Source: an uncultured Coriobacteriaceae bacterium (lineage in GTDB: Bacteria > Actinomycetota > Coriobacteriia > Coriobacteriales > Coriobacteriaceae). Taken from it: a stretch of 32,048 bases of DNA. The DNA lies in NCBI GenBank assembly GCA_949287085.1, contig CASEER010000016.1, positions 1 through 32,048 on the forward strand, read 5' to 3'. Under the pieces are notes generated by a model that saw only the letters and a program-made list of their open reading frames with translations, searched no databases and was not told the DNA's origin. Shown here one piece after another: positions 22,912 through 31,908 of this stretch (positions within the stretch are counted from its first letter, which is position 1; every line of letters begins with the position of its first letter). Position numbers and translations under genes: made by a program.

Positions 22912-23799
22912 ATGCGTGACGCATGGTCATCGATGCATCCCGGCGTGCAGCTGGGGTACTTTGCCGTGGTTATTGCGGTGAGCATGTTGGTGATGCATCC
23001 TGCGGTGCTCGGCATTTCGCTTGGTGCAGGTGTGCTGTATGCCCTCTATCTGCGGCGCGTACATGCCGTGCGGCTGGTGCTTACCACCGCGGTGCCCATG
23101 CTTGCCCTTTTTACGTTCGTCAACCCGCTGCTTAACCATGCGGGCGCTACGGTTGTGGCAACCCTGTTGGGCATGCCGCTGACGCTCGAGGCGCTGGCCT
23201 ATGGCCTTGCCGCTGGGTGCATGTTTGTTGCGGTGATCGTATGGTTCTACTGCGCCAACGCCGTCATGACGTCAGACGCCGTCTTGTATCTGTTTGGGCG
23301 CGTGGCGCCGTCGTTTGCGCTGCTGGTAACCATGGTGGTGCGTATGGTGCCGCGTCTGGGGCGTCAGGCGCGCCGCATCATGCGCGCACAGCGCGGGGTG
23401 GGGTGCGATGCCGGCGAAGGCTCGCTGTTCGTGCGGGCGCATCGGGGGCTCCGCGTGGTCTCGATGCTGACGAGCTGGGCGCTCGAAAACGCCATCGACA
23501 CGGCTGATTCTATGCGGGCGCGGGGCTTTGGGCTTCCGGGGCGCTCAACGTATGCTGCCTTTCGGTTGACGATGCGCGACGTGGTGCTTGCCCTCTGCGT
23601 GGCGATCCTTGGCGGATGCGTTTGCTGGGGCGTTGCGAGCGGGGCGGCTGCGGTAACATTTTTCCCGCTCGTTGCTGTTGGTGGCGAGGGGTCAAGTGCT
23701 GCCGTGCTGTATGGCGCGTGGGCCGTGTTGTGCTTGCTGCCCCTGATGGTTGATGGCTGGGAGGAGCTCACGTGGATGCGCTTAACGTCGCGGGTCTAA
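22912..23799 (+). CDS. ecfT: ECF transporter T component, second module (295 aa)
   Basis: Second EcfT scaffold. Five to six hydrophobic helices are visible from residue 15. The second coupling signature is clear, SMRARGFGLPGRSTY (200-214). The first is the weaker IMRAQRG (156-162). An N-terminal HPGVQLGYF opening is typical. It has extra helices after residue 220 compared with the first module's EcfT. Start ATG 22912 follows GAGGGGAGGG. Its 3' end overlaps the ATPase gene by 28 bp. The 135-bp gap upstream, after ackA, holds no element I recognise. Confidence 0.88.
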   Translation: MRDAWSSMHPGVQLGYFAVVIAVSMLVMHPAVLGISLGAGVLYALYLRRVHAVRLVLTTAVPMLALFTFVNPLLNHAGATVVATLLGMPLTLEALAYGLAAGCMFVAVIVWFYCANAVMTSDAVLYLFGRVAPSFALLVTMVVRMVPRLGRQARRIMRAQRGVGCDAGEGSLFVRAHRGLRVVSMLTSWALENAIDTADSMRARGFGLPGRSTYAAFRLTMRDVVLALCVAILGGCVCWGVASGAAAVTFFPLVAVGGEGSSAAVLYGAWAVLCLLPLMVDGWEELTWMRLTSRV

Positions 23800-25712
23800 C
23801 GTTTACCTATCCGGGGTGTGACCAGCCGGCGCTTGATGCGGTTTCGTTTGACGTGCCTGCCGGCACCTTTGTGGCCGTGTGCGGTCGCTCAGGGGGCGGT
23901 AAATCAACGCTGCTGAGGCATCTGAAGCCGCAGCTGGCTCCGCATGGTACGCGCTCGGGTGTTGTTCGCTATTTTGGCCAGCTGATTGAAGCGGTGGAGC
24001 CCCGCGAGCAGGCTTCGCAGATCGGGTTTGTGCTCCAAAACCCCGATAACCAGCTGGTCACCGAGACCGTTGCGCATGAGTTGGCGTTTGGGCTGGAAAA
24101 CCTTGGCATGCCAAGCGAGGTCATTCGCATGCGCGTGGCCGAGATGGCGAGCTATTTTGGCATGGCGGACGGCTTTGATCGGAGCGTGCAAGAGCTTTCG
24201 GGCGGACAAAAGCAGCTCGTAAACCTTGCCGCGGTGATGACGCTGCAGCCGCGGCTGCTCGTGCTTGATGAGCCGACGGCGCAGCTCGACCCCATTGCGG
24301 CGACCGAGTTCTTAAACACCCTCCGGCGCATAAACCAGGAGCTGGGAATAACGGTGGTGTTCTCCGAGCAGCGCTTGGAAGAGGTGCTGCCGCTTGCCGA
24401 CCGCGCGCTGGTGCTCGATGCCGGGCGCGTGCTTGCCTACGACACGCCGCGCGCCGTGTGCCATGCGCTTGCAGCGTCGCATCACGGTATGTTCCAGGCT
24501 ATGCCCACCGCGGCGCGCGTAGCCGCTGCCGTGGCCGACGAAGCCGCCGCACATGATGACGGGGCCGTACCGGAGCGGGCGGCTGATGAAGCCGCCGCTG
24601 GTGATGACGATGATGCACCGGTGCAGCTGTCATATGAGTCGCGTGCCGGAAAGGTCACCGCTGACGTGCAAGGTAAGGGGCGCGGCTCCTCGTTTTCTGA
24701 CCATGAGCGTGCTCGCAGCTCTGAGCTGCCGCTGACCGTGCGCGAGGGGCGCGCATGGCTTGCGCGGCAGGTACAGGCGCAAGCAGAGGATGCCTCTGAT
24801 GCGGGCCAGGCCACCGGTGCTCTTGCGCGCGGGGTTGATGACCCGTCGGGCGCTCCCGTAGGCGACGTTCGCCGTCCCTCTGACACCCCGCTGCAAACCG
24901 TCCGCGGGCAATCCACGCCAACCGCTGATGTTCCAGCTATTGAGCTGCATAATGTGTGGTTCCGGTACGAAAAGACTGCTCCCGACGTGCTCCAGGGCCT
25001 CTCGCTCACCATCGCGCGGGGGTCGTGGCATTGCTTGCTCGGGGCCAATGGCGCCGGCAAGTCAACGTTGCTCGGCGTGGCATCGGGCCTCGACCGGCCG
25101 TACCGGGGGAGCGTCCGGTTTGAAGGGCGTTCGCTCACGCCGCGCCTGGCACGCGAGCTTCATGACGGGGCCATGGGCGTGCTGCCGCAGAATCCCCAGA
25201 CGCTCTTTGTGGCGCCCACCGTGGAGGAGAATCTGCTCGACATGCTGACTCCGAACATAGCGGCGAGTGAGCGCACGGCAGCGCTCGACCGCGTGTGCGA
25301 GCTGCTCGAGCTCAACCACCTGCGCGGCATGCACCCCTTTGACCTCTCGGGCGGGGAGCAGCAGCGGGTGGCGCTTGGCCAGCTGCTGCTGCGCAAGCCA
25401 CGCGTGCTGCTGCTTGACGAGCCAACAAAGGGCCTTGATGCTCCCTTTAAGGAGGAGCTCGCTCGGGTGCTTCATCGCTTGCAAGATGCGGGCGTGACCA
25501 TCATGATGGTTTCACATGATATTGAGTTCTGTGCCCGCCACGCCACCGCGTGCTCGCTGCTGTTTCAGGGCGACATCGTGCGAACGGCGCCCACGCACGC
25601 CTTCTTTGCGGGCAATAGCTTTTACACGACTGCTGCCAATCGCATGGCGCGCGGCATGGTGCCCGATGCCGTGACGGACGAGGAGGTCATCGCTGCGTGT
25701 CGAATCCCCTGA
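23772..25712 (+). CDS. ECF transporter double ATPase, second module (646 aa)
   Basis: Fused EcfA pair. Domain 1 has Walker A GRSGGGKST (38-46), LSGGQ (142-146) and LLVLDEP (162-168). Domain 2 has Walker A GANGAGKST (424-432), LSGGEQQ (525-531) and LLLDEP around 546-551. The linker of about 150 residues (245-395) is unusually long and acidic (for example AAAGDDDDAP). Start is GTG 23772 with GGAGG upstream, within the EcfT coding region, so coupling is strong. Unlike the first module, both signatures are canonical. The S-component gene overlaps its 3' end by 16 bp. Confidence 0.95.
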   Translation: MDALNVAGLTFTYPGCDQPALDAVSFDVPAGTFVAVCGRSGGGKSTLLRHLKPQLAPHGTRSGVVRYFGQLIEAVEPREQASQIGFVLQNPDNQLVTETVAHELAFGLENLGMPSEVIRMRVAEMASYFGMADGFDRSVQELSGGQKQLVNLAAVMTLQPRLLVLDEPTAQLDPIAATEFLNTLRRINQELGITVVFSEQRLEEVLPLADRALVLDAGRVLAYDTPRAVCHALAASHHGMFQAMPTAARVAAAVADEAAAHDDGAVPERAADEAAAGDDDDAPVQLSYESRAGKVTADVQGKGRGSSFSDHERARSSELPLTVREGRAWLARQVQAQAEDASDAGQATGALARGVDDPSGAPVGDVRRPSDTPLQTVRGQSTPTADVPAIELHNVWFRYEKTAPDVLQGLSLTIARGSWHCLLGANGAGKSTLLGVASGLDRPYRGSVRFEGRSLTPRLARELHDGAMGVLPQNPQTLFVAPTVEENLLDMLTPNIAASERTAALDRVCELLELNHLRGMHPFDLSGGEQQRVALGQLLLRKPRVLLLDEPTKGLDAPFKEELARVLHRLQDAGVTIMMVSHDIEFCARHATACSLLFQGDIVRTAPTHAFFAGNSFYTTAANRMARGMVPDAVTDEEVIAACRIP

Positions 25713-26515
25713 TCAACGGCCCCGCATGTCCGCGGGACTCATCCCACAAGACGACCGCCCGCACTCCACGGTACGGCCGTCGTACCTGGCTGACGCTCGG
25801 CATCGTTGCCGTGCTGTTTGTCTTTCTGGTGCTTTGCGGCGTGCAGATGCAAACGGCGGGCATCGCCATTCCGCTCGGCGGCGTCGAGGTGTCATGGCGC
25901 CTCTATTATCTGGTCGCGCTGCTCATGATCGTGGGAACCATGATTCCCTTTGTAGCGTCGTTTGAACGGCGCGACGTGCAGGCGCGCGAGCTGGTTTTGC
26001 TCGCTACGCTTGCCGCGCTCGCTGTTGCCGGCCGCGTCGCCTTCTTTTTTGTCCCACAGTTTAAGCCGGTGTGCGCCATCGTAACCATTGCCGGCGTCTG
26101 CTTTGGGGGAGAGTCGGGCTTTCTGGTCGGCGCCGTGGCGGGCTTTGTCTCCAACTTCTTCTTTGGCCAAGGTCCCTACACCCCTTGGCAGATGTTCTGT
26201 TTTGGCATCGTGGGGCTTGTTGCCGGCCTCCTCTTCCACAAGGGCCCGCTCAAACCCACCAAATGGACCCTCTGCATCTACGGTGGCCTCGCAACCTTTT
26301 TTCTCTACGGCGGCATCATCAACCTGGGCTCGCTCCTCATCATGGGCCTCCCGCTCACCCCCGCCTCCCTCATTGCCTGCTACGCCAGCGCCCTGCCCTT
26401 CGACCTCGTCCATGCCGCCGCATCTATCTTCTTCCTCTTCATACTCGGCACCCCCATGCTCGCCAAAATCGCCCGCATCAAAACCAAGTACGGCCTCGAT
26501 GATTCAACATCGTAA
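25697..26515 (+). CDS. ECF transporter S component, second module (272 aa)
   Basis: A substrate-specificity membrane protein with six or so helices. The core VAGRVAFFFVPQFKPVCAIV and then FGGESGFLVGAVAGFVSN plus GQGPYTPWQMF matches a common ECF S-component family whose substrate I cannot name with confidence. It begins with a hydrophilic tail of about 30 residues. Start GTG 25697 overlaps the ATPase stop, with GAGGAGG about 10 bases upstream. A bidirectional terminator follows. No riboswitch or leader peptide that would reveal the substrate was recognised upstream of the operon. Confidence 0.85.
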   Translation: MSNPLINGPACPRDSSHKTTARTPRYGRRTWLTLGIVAVLFVFLVLCGVQMQTAGIAIPLGGVEVSWRLYYLVALLMIVGTMIPFVASFERRDVQARELVLLATLAALAVAGRVAFFFVPQFKPVCAIVTIAGVCFGGESGFLVGAVAGFVSNFFFGQGPYTPWQMFCFGIVGLVAGLLFHKGPLKPTKWTLCIYGGLATFFLYGGIINLGSLLIMGLPLTPASLIACYASALPFDLVHAAASIFFLFILGTPMLAKIARIKTKYGLDDSTS

Positions 26516-26700
26516 AATCTCCTTGCCCCAGAGCTATTTGCCCTGCGGTAATACGTGTCATAGATGCGTTGGTAGACGCTCCTATAAGGTTGGTTCCCGG
26601 GTACGCGTGGACACGCGTATTCAAGCTCCCGTCGTGCCCGTGCTTGTGCACGCGCCGAACGCAGCGATGGCGCCCACCCCCCCCTCCGCCCTCACATAAA

Positions 26701-26741
26701 GAAACGCCCGGCCAACAACGTCAACCGAGCGTTCCCTTTTT
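26701..26741. terminator. bidirectional terminator between second ECF module and pta
   Basis: AACGCCCGG (26703-26711) pairs with CCGAGCGTT (26725-26733) with one mismatch. TTTTT follows on the plus strand (26737-26741), and TTTCTTTA on the minus strand. It can end both the plus-strand transporter and the minus-strand pta transcripts. Confidence 0.55.
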
Positions 26742-26768
26742 CGTTTCAGTTTCGAGTGAGATAGCGCA

Positions 26769-26872
26769 GGCCCTCCCCGCACGCGCCTTTGCCTTTGAGC
26801 GATTCCGCAGCGACTCAGCTGTGCTGAGTCGCGAGGACCAGCGAAAAGGCAAAGGCGCGTGCGGGGAGGGCC
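26769..26872 (+). repeat. structured hairpin element, copy B
   Basis: A perfect 28-bp outer stem (26769-26796 with 26845-26872), then a 5' loop GAGCGATTCCGCA. The inner stem GCGACTCAGC-TGT-GCTGAGTCGC is perfect (10 bp), followed by a 3' loop GAGGACCAGCGA. The same loops occur in copies A and C with unrelated stems. It lies 9 bp past the pta stop codon, which is on the minus strand. Orientation follows the loop motif. Confidence 0.82.
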
Positions 26873-26880
26873 GCCGGGAG

Positions 26881-27867
26881 CTACTCGCTCAACTGCGCCT
26901 GCACGCACGTAATGGCCACCACGCCCACGATATCATCCGCCGAGCACCCGCGCGACAGGTCGTTCACCGGCTTGGCAATGCCCTGCAGGATGGGACCGTA
27001 CGCCTCGGCCCGACCAAAGCGCTGCACCAGCTTGTAGCCAATGTTGCCGGCCGCCAGATCGGGGAACACGAGCACGTTGGCGTTGCCGGCAACCCGGGAC
27101 TCGGGGGCCTTGAGCTGGGCAACCGTGGGGACGATGGCCGCATCGAGCTGCAGGTCGCCGTCGATGGCCAGCTCGGGAGCCTTTTCCTTGCAAAACGCCA
27201 CGGCCTCTTGGACCTTCTTGGCGGTGTCGCCGCCCGCGGAGCCCATCGTGGAATAGGAGAGGAGCGCTACCTTGGGCTCGATATCGCCCATAAACGTCTG
27301 CCACGAATGCGCGGAGGCAATGGCGATCTCGGAAAGCTCGTCCGAGGTTGGCGCGATGTTCAGGCCGCAGTCCGCAAAGATCACCGTGCCGTTGGAGCCA
27401 AACTCGGGCGTCTGGGTGCACATAACCATAAAGGCGCTCACGAGCTTGGTGCCCGGGGCGGTTTTGAGGATCTGTAGCGCTGGGCGCAGCGTGTCGGCGG
27501 TGGAGTGGCACGCGCCGGAAACCAGGCCGTCGGCGTCGCCCATCTTGACCATCATGGTGCCGTAGTAGGTGTTGTCCATAATCTGGGCGCGCGCCTGCTC
27601 GATGGTCACGCCCTTCTTGGCGCGGAGCTCGGCAAACTTCTGCGCATACTTTTCCTGGTTGGGCGCCGTGGGGCTCTTGGGGTTGATAACGTGAGCACCG
27701 GGCACGTCGATCTTGGCGGGGTCACCCAGAATCACGAGGTTCGCCAAGCCCTCGGCAATAATCTTCTTGGCAGCCTCAATGGTGCGCGGGTCTTCGCCCT
27801 CGGGCAGGACGATGGTCTTCACGTCCGCCTTCGCCGCGTGCTTCATGCGGTCGAGAAAGTCGCTCAT
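26881..27867 (-). CDS. pta: phosphate acetyltransferase (328 aa)
   Basis: Pta converts acetyl-CoA and phosphate to acetyl phosphate, feeding AckA for ATP. The single-domain, about 330-residue form (no extra N-terminal domains) fits Gram-positive enzymes. Visible family stretches are TIVLPEGEDPRTIEAAKKI, GDADGLVSGACHSTADTLRP and the phosphotransacetylase-type SYSTMGSAGGDTAKK. ATG 27867 is preceded by GAGGAG. It is convergent with the second ECF module and divergent from glf. Confidence 0.96.
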   Translation of the reverse strand: MSDFLDRMKHAAKADVKTIVLPEGEDPRTIEAAKKIIAEGLANLVILGDPAKIDVPGAHVINPKSPTAPNQEKYAQKFAELRAKKGVTIEQARAQIMDNTYYGTMMVKMGDADGLVSGACHSTADTLRPALQILKTAPGTKLVSAFMVMCTQTPEFGSNGTVIFADCGLNIAPTSDELSEIAIASAHSWQTFMGDIEPKVALLSYSTMGSAGGDTAKKVQEAVAFCKEKAPELAIDGDLQLDAAIVPTVAQLKAPESRVAGNANVLVFPDLAAGNIGYKLVQRFGRAEAYGPILQGIAKPVNDLSRGCSADDIVGVVAITCVQAQLSE

Positions 27868-27969
27868 TGGTTCTCCTCAGTGTCGGTGCTCACCGCCGGC
27901 GGGGCCCCGGGCGCGCGGCCAGAGGCGCGGTTCGTCAGGCATGTTGAGCTTTCCTTGTGTGGCATGACC

Positions 27970-27975
27970 ATTATA
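27970..27975 (-). promoter_or_regulatory. -10 element for pta
   Basis: Consensus TATAAT on the minus strand, about 103 bp upstream of the pta start. No good -35 is seen. Confidence 0.5.
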
Positions 27976-27988
27976 GGGCGGTGCGCGC

Positions 27989-27994
27989 TATAAT
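27989..27994 (+). promoter_or_regulatory. -10 element for glf
   Basis: Consensus TATAAT on the plus strand, 62 bp before the glf start. It faces away from the pta -10 only 13 bp away, forming a tight divergent promoter pair. Confidence 0.5.
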
Positions 27995-28056
27995 CGCTTA
28001 GATAATTGACGGGTCGGTAAACGATTGCGGTCAGAAAAACCCTGCAAGGAGCATGT

Positions 28057-29259
28057 ATGCAGATTACAAGCGGCCTTCCGGCTACTTTTAACCCCGACGT
28101 GTATGACATGATCGTGGTTGGTGCCGGGTATGCCGGTTCGGTATGCGCGCGCCGCGTGGCGGAGAGCGCTGGGTTCCGTGTTGCGGTGCTCGAACGCCGC
28201 GACCATATCGCTGGTAACGCCTATGACTACGTTAACGACGACGGCATCTTGGTGCACAAGTACGGCCCGCACATTTACCACACCTATAGCGAGCGCGTGC
28301 ACGAGTTTCTCTCGCGCTTTACCAAGTGGACCGACTATCAGCACAAGGTGCTCGCCAACATTCACGGCACCCTCATGCCCGTGCCCTTTAACCATACGAG
28401 CCTCAAGCTTGCCTTTGGCGAGACCCGCGGCGAGGAGCTGTATCGCAAGCTCGTGGACACCTTTGGCGAAAACAAAAAGGTGCCCATCATGGAGCTCCGC
28501 AAAAAGAACGACCCCGACCTGCAGGAGGTCGCGGATTACGTGTACGAGAACGTGTTCCTGTACTACACCATGAAGCAGTGGGGCCAAACGCCGGACGAGA
28601 TTGATCCATCGGTCACCGGTCGCGTGCCCGTGTTCATTGGCGACGACGACCGCTACTTCCCGCAGGCACCGTTCCAGGGCATGCCGGCCGACGGCTACAC
28701 CGCCCTGTTTGAGCACATGCTCGACCACGACCTCATCGACGTGTTTTTGGACGTGGATGCGCGCGACATCTTTACGCTTGACGAGAACAACGTGAGCGTG
28801 TGCGGCAAGGTGTATGGCGGCGAGATCGTCTACACCGGTCCGCTTGACGAGCTCTTTGGGCTTGATTTGGGGGCGCTGCCGTACCGTACGCTCGACATGC
28901 AGTTTGATACCCTTGACCAGGACCAGTTCCAGCCGGTGGGTACCGTCAACTACACCACGAGCGAGGACTTCACGCGCATTACCGAGTTCAAGAACATGAC
29001 GGGGCAGGTTGTGCCCGGCAAGACCACCATCATGAAGGAATACAGCCACGCGTACGAACCGGGCAGCGGCCAGACACCGTACTACGCCATCATTGACCCG
29101 GCCAACCGCGCGCTGTACGAGAAGTATCTGGAGCGTGTCCAGAACCTCACGAATTTCCATCCGGTTGGCCGGTTGGCTGAGTACCGCTACTACGATATGG
29201 ACGCGGTAACCGATTCTGCCCTTGACCTCTCCGACGAAATCATTTCCTGCCATGCATAA
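28057..29259 (+). CDS. glf: UDP-galactopyranose mutase (400 aa)
   Basis: A flavoenzyme that isomerises UDP-galactopyranose to UDP-galactofuranose, the donor for galactofuranose-containing surface glycans. The FAD-binding dinucleotide motif is VVGAGYAGSVCAR. Next come RDHIAGNAYD, the His-rich HKYGPHIYHT and the catalytic-site VPFNHTSLKL. Length is typical. Start ATG 28057 has AAGGAG upstream. The next gene overlaps its end by 8 bp and encodes a glycosyltransferase, so the pair may make a Galf-containing polymer. Confidence 0.96.
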   Translation: MQITSGLPATFNPDVYDMIVVGAGYAGSVCARRVAESAGFRVAVLERRDHIAGNAYDYVNDDGILVHKYGPHIYHTYSERVHEFLSRFTKWTDYQHKVLANIHGTLMPVPFNHTSLKLAFGETRGEELYRKLVDTFGENKKVPIMELRKKNDPDLQEVADYVYENVFLYYTMKQWGQTPDEIDPSVTGRVPVFIGDDDRYFPQAPFQGMPADGYTALFEHMLDHDLIDVFLDVDARDIFTLDENNVSVCGKVYGGEIVYTGPLDELFGLDLGALPYRTLDMQFDTLDQDQFQPVGTVNYTTSEDFTRITEFKNMTGQVVPGKTTIMKEYSHAYEPGSGQTPYYAIIDPANRALYEKYLERVQNLTNFHPVGRLAEYRYYDMDAVTDSALDLSDEIISCHA

Positions 29260-30283
29260 GATTATTTCATTTGGTATTCCCTGCTACAACTCTGCGGCCG
29301 ACATGGACCATTGCATCACCTCGATTCTCGAGGGGAGCAACTTTGCCGAGGACATCGAGATCATCATCGTCGATGACGGCAGCCAGGACGAGACGCCGGC
29401 CAAGGCGGATGAATGGGCGGCGCGCTATCCCAACATCATCAAGGCGGTGCACCAGGAAAACGGCGGTCACGGTATCGCGCTTCTGGCCGGTCTGCGCGAG
29501 GCGCAGGGCACCTACTACAAGGTCGTCGACTCCGATGACTGGCTCGATGCGTCGGCGCTCTCGACGATGCTCAGCCTGCTGCGCGGGTTCGAGGAGCGCG
29601 ACATGCGCGTCGACCTGTTTATCTCGAACTACGTGTACGAGAAGGTGCACGAGGGCAAGCGCGTAACCATTAGCTACCACGGCGCGCTGCCGCGCAAGAA
29701 GGTCTTTACCTGGGACAAAATCGGGTACTTCCGTCCTGACCAAAACCTGCTCATGCACAGCTTGTGCTACCGCGCGGACGTGCTGCGCGAGACCAACCTG
29801 CCGCTGCCCGCGCACACGTTTTATGTGGACAACATCTACGCGTACATGCCGCTGCCGCACTGCAAGACCATGTACTATGCGGACATCGACCTCTACCGCT
29901 ACTTTATTGGGCGCGAGGGCCAGAGCGTCAACGAGGCAACCATGATCAAGCGCCTTGACCAGCAGTTCCGCATCACGCGCATTATGATGCACGCGTATCA
30001 CCTGTACACGGACGTCAAAGAGCCGCGCCTGGCGTCGTACATGATGGGGTACTTCACCATGATGATGTCGGTGTGCTCGGTGTTTTCGAAGCTGTCGGGC
30101 GAGGACCGCTGGCGTGACGAGAACAAGAAGCTCTGGGCCGAGCTTAAGGAGTACGATGAGCGCATGTACCGTCACGCGCGCTGCGGGCTTCTGGGCATCG
30201 GCACCAACCTGCCCACCAAAGCTGGCGAGAAGGCTTCGATTGGCCTGTATCGCGCGGCGAGCAAGATTTTTAAGTTCAACTAA
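29252..30283 (+). CDS. family-2 glycosyltransferase, possibly galactofuranosyl (343 aa)
   Basis: A GT-A-fold inverting transferase with IIIVDDGSQDETPAKAD and the D-x-D-type site VDSDDWLD, then a C-terminal helical half. The start ATG 29252 overlaps the glf stop codon (8 bp), so its translation is coupled and no separate ribosome site is evident. Coupling to glf suggests UDP-Galf as donor, by context only. There is no membrane anchor in the visible sequence. A terminator follows. Confidence 0.85.
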   Translation: MHKIISFGIPCYNSAADMDHCITSILEGSNFAEDIEIIIVDDGSQDETPAKADEWAARYPNIIKAVHQENGGHGIALLAGLREAQGTYYKVVDSDDWLDASALSTMLSLLRGFEERDMRVDLFISNYVYEKVHEGKRVTISYHGALPRKKVFTWDKIGYFRPDQNLLMHSLCYRADVLRETNLPLPAHTFYVDNIYAYMPLPHCKTMYYADIDLYRYFIGREGQSVNEATMIKRLDQQFRITRIMMHAYHLYTDVKEPRLASYMMGYFTMMMSVCSVFSKLSGEDRWRDENKKLWAELKEYDERMYRHARCGLLGIGTNLPTKAGEKASIGLYRAASKIFKFN

Positions 30284-30308
30284 GGTTGATTACGCGTAAC
30301 GAGATTGG

Positions 30309-30335
30309 AGCCCGGCAATGCCGGGCTTCTTTTTT
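30309..30335 (+). terminator. intrinsic terminator of the glf-glycosyltransferase unit
   Basis: AGCCCGGC (30309-30316) and GCCGGGCT (30320-30327) form a perfect 8-bp stem with loop AAT, followed by TCTTTTTT. Confidence 0.9.
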
Positions 30336-30411
30336 CTCCTGTCGTTTTCCGCATCTGCTGCTGTGTTTCCGGACACCCGGCTAACCGCTTCAAGAGGGGC
30401 GGGGGTAGCTG

Positions 30412-31872
30412 CTAGATGGTGATGTGGCCCGTCACAAGGAGGACGATGGCTGCTACGGCTACGACAATGATGAGGGCGGCGAGCACGTTCTCGCGCGCGG
30501 TCATGATGGTTTGGTAGCCGTATTCATGGCGGGCCCGCACAAAGAACGCAAGTCCGGGCACGTAGGCGATGCAGCAGAGCATGAGCAGGTCAATGCCGGC
30601 GAGGAGCACCGCAACCACCAGAAAGATCGTGGCAAAGGCTGAGAGGGCGAGTGCACGGCCGGCATGCTCGACCTCATGATGCGCTGCAAGCTTAACCATG
30701 TATGCAGCGGCCAGGGCCCAGGAAATGACGATTGAAGCCGTGCAGAGCGAATAGGCAAACTGATAGGCCGCCTCCGAACAGAGCATCACGATCGAGAGCG
30801 CTTGGACCATACAGCCGGTTACCAGCAGGCAGCTTGTGGGGGCGCTGTGGGCGTTAAGGCGTGAGAAGGCGCGGGGCAACAGCTCCATCTTTGCCATGCG
30901 GTTCATGGCTTCCGACGCGAGGATGGTATAGGAGAGCCACGCGCCAAAGATAGAAATGACGAGTCCACCCGAGATGAACGCGCCGCCCCAGGGGCCTACC
31001 ACGTCCTGGAAGATGTAGGCCATGGATGGCGAGCCCATCTGCATGAGCTCCGTGCGCGTGAGGTGGCCGTAGGGGAGGACCGAAGCCGCGACATAGATGA
31101 TGACGAGCGCTGTGACGCCCAGGATGGTGGCGCGCGAAACGTCGCGCTTGCGCTCGGCACGGTGGCCCAGCACGCTGGCGCCCTCCATGCCCACGAAGAC
31201 CCACATCATGACCATGAAGCAGCTGATGATCTGGGTGGACACGCTGCCGGGTGCATCGGGCCCGCCCAGATTATTGGCGAGCGTGCCCCAAAAATCGGCC
31301 GTAAACACGTCAAACCTAAAGACGAGCACCATGGTTGCGATGAATACAAAGATGGGCACGAGCTTGCAAATCATCACGATGGCGTTGACCACGGTGGCCT
31401 CTTCGATGCCATGGTTGACGAGCAGCACGATGAGCCAGTTGACCAGCGAGATAAAAACGACGGCGCCTACGGTAAGGCCGCCGGAAAACGACGGGAAAAA
31501 GTAGCCGAGGGCAGTGGCGAGCATAACGCCAAAGGCCACGTTGCCAATCCAGATCGAAAGCCAGTAGCCCCAACCCGAGACAAAGCCCACAAACGGGCCA
31601 AATCCCTCGCGTGCATACGCCACGATACCGTCGAGTTCGGGGCGGGCGAGCGACAGCTTGCCAAAGGTGTTGGCGAGCGCGATAAAGCCAACCCCCGCGA
31701 TGAGCCAGGCGATGATGGCGGGGCCCGGTGCTGCGGCGGCCGAGATGTCGGTGGAAAGGGCAAACACACCCGAGCCGATAGACGACGAGATGACGAGCGC
31801 AATGAGCCCCAGGAGCCCGATACCCTTCTTATGCGGCTCGGCGGTGGCGGGAGAAGTGGTCGGCGTGGACAT
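30412..31872 (-). CDS. APC-family amino acid permease, ArcD-like (486 aa)
   Basis: A 12-helix transporter. The N-terminal GIGLLGLIALVISSSIGSGV (17-36) is the APC-superfamily TM1 signature, closest in my recall to arginine/ornithine antiporters and basic amino-acid/polyamine antiporters. MMWVFVGMEGASVLGHRAER (about 221-240) is the conserved TM6 region. The N- and C-termini are cytoplasmic. No arginine deiminase genes are in the window, so the substrate remains a guess. Start ATG 31872 has CAGGAG six bases upstream. It is convergent with the glycosyltransferase gene. An 11-bp inverted repeat lies in its leader. Confidence 0.85.
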   Translation of the reverse strand: MSTPTTSPATAEPHKKGIGLLGLIALVISSSIGSGVFALSTDISAAAAPGPAIIAWLIAGVGFIALANTFGKLSLARPELDGIVAYAREGFGPFVGFVSGWGYWLSIWIGNVAFGVMLATALGYFFPSFSGGLTVGAVVFISLVNWLIVLLVNHGIEEATVVNAIVMICKLVPIFVFIATMVLVFRFDVFTADFWGTLANNLGGPDAPGSVSTQIISCFMVMMWVFVGMEGASVLGHRAERKRDVSRATILGVTALVIIYVAASVLPYGHLTRTELMQMGSPSMAYIFQDVVGPWGGAFISGGLVISIFGAWLSYTILASEAMNRMAKMELLPRAFSRLNAHSAPTSCLLVTGCMVQALSIVMLCSEAAYQFAYSLCTASIVISWALAAAYMVKLAAHHEVEHAGRALALSAFATIFLVVAVLLAGIDLLMLCCIAYVPGLAFFVRARHEYGYQTIMTARENVLAALIIVVAVAAIVLLVTGHITI

Positions 31873-31908
31873 GGCGCGCTCCTGGATTAAGGTGGTTCAA
31901 AATACAGA

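Larger units (their letters stand above)
26516..26880. other. 365-bp intergenic region between convergent genes
   Basis: No gene is evident. It holds a small hairpin TACGCGT-GGAC-ACGCGTA (26602-26619), a terminator (26701-26741) and structured element B (26769-26872). Confidence 0.55.

Noticed and set aside
25690..25712. tRNA-like TTCGAATCC-type segment
   Set aside because: The match is inside overlapping ATPase/S-component coding sequence, and no acceptor or anticodon stem can be formed.
30340..30411. Fourth copy of the structured element (TTTTCCGCATCTG)
   Set aside because: The 5' half-match has no GAGGAC partner and no enclosing stem.
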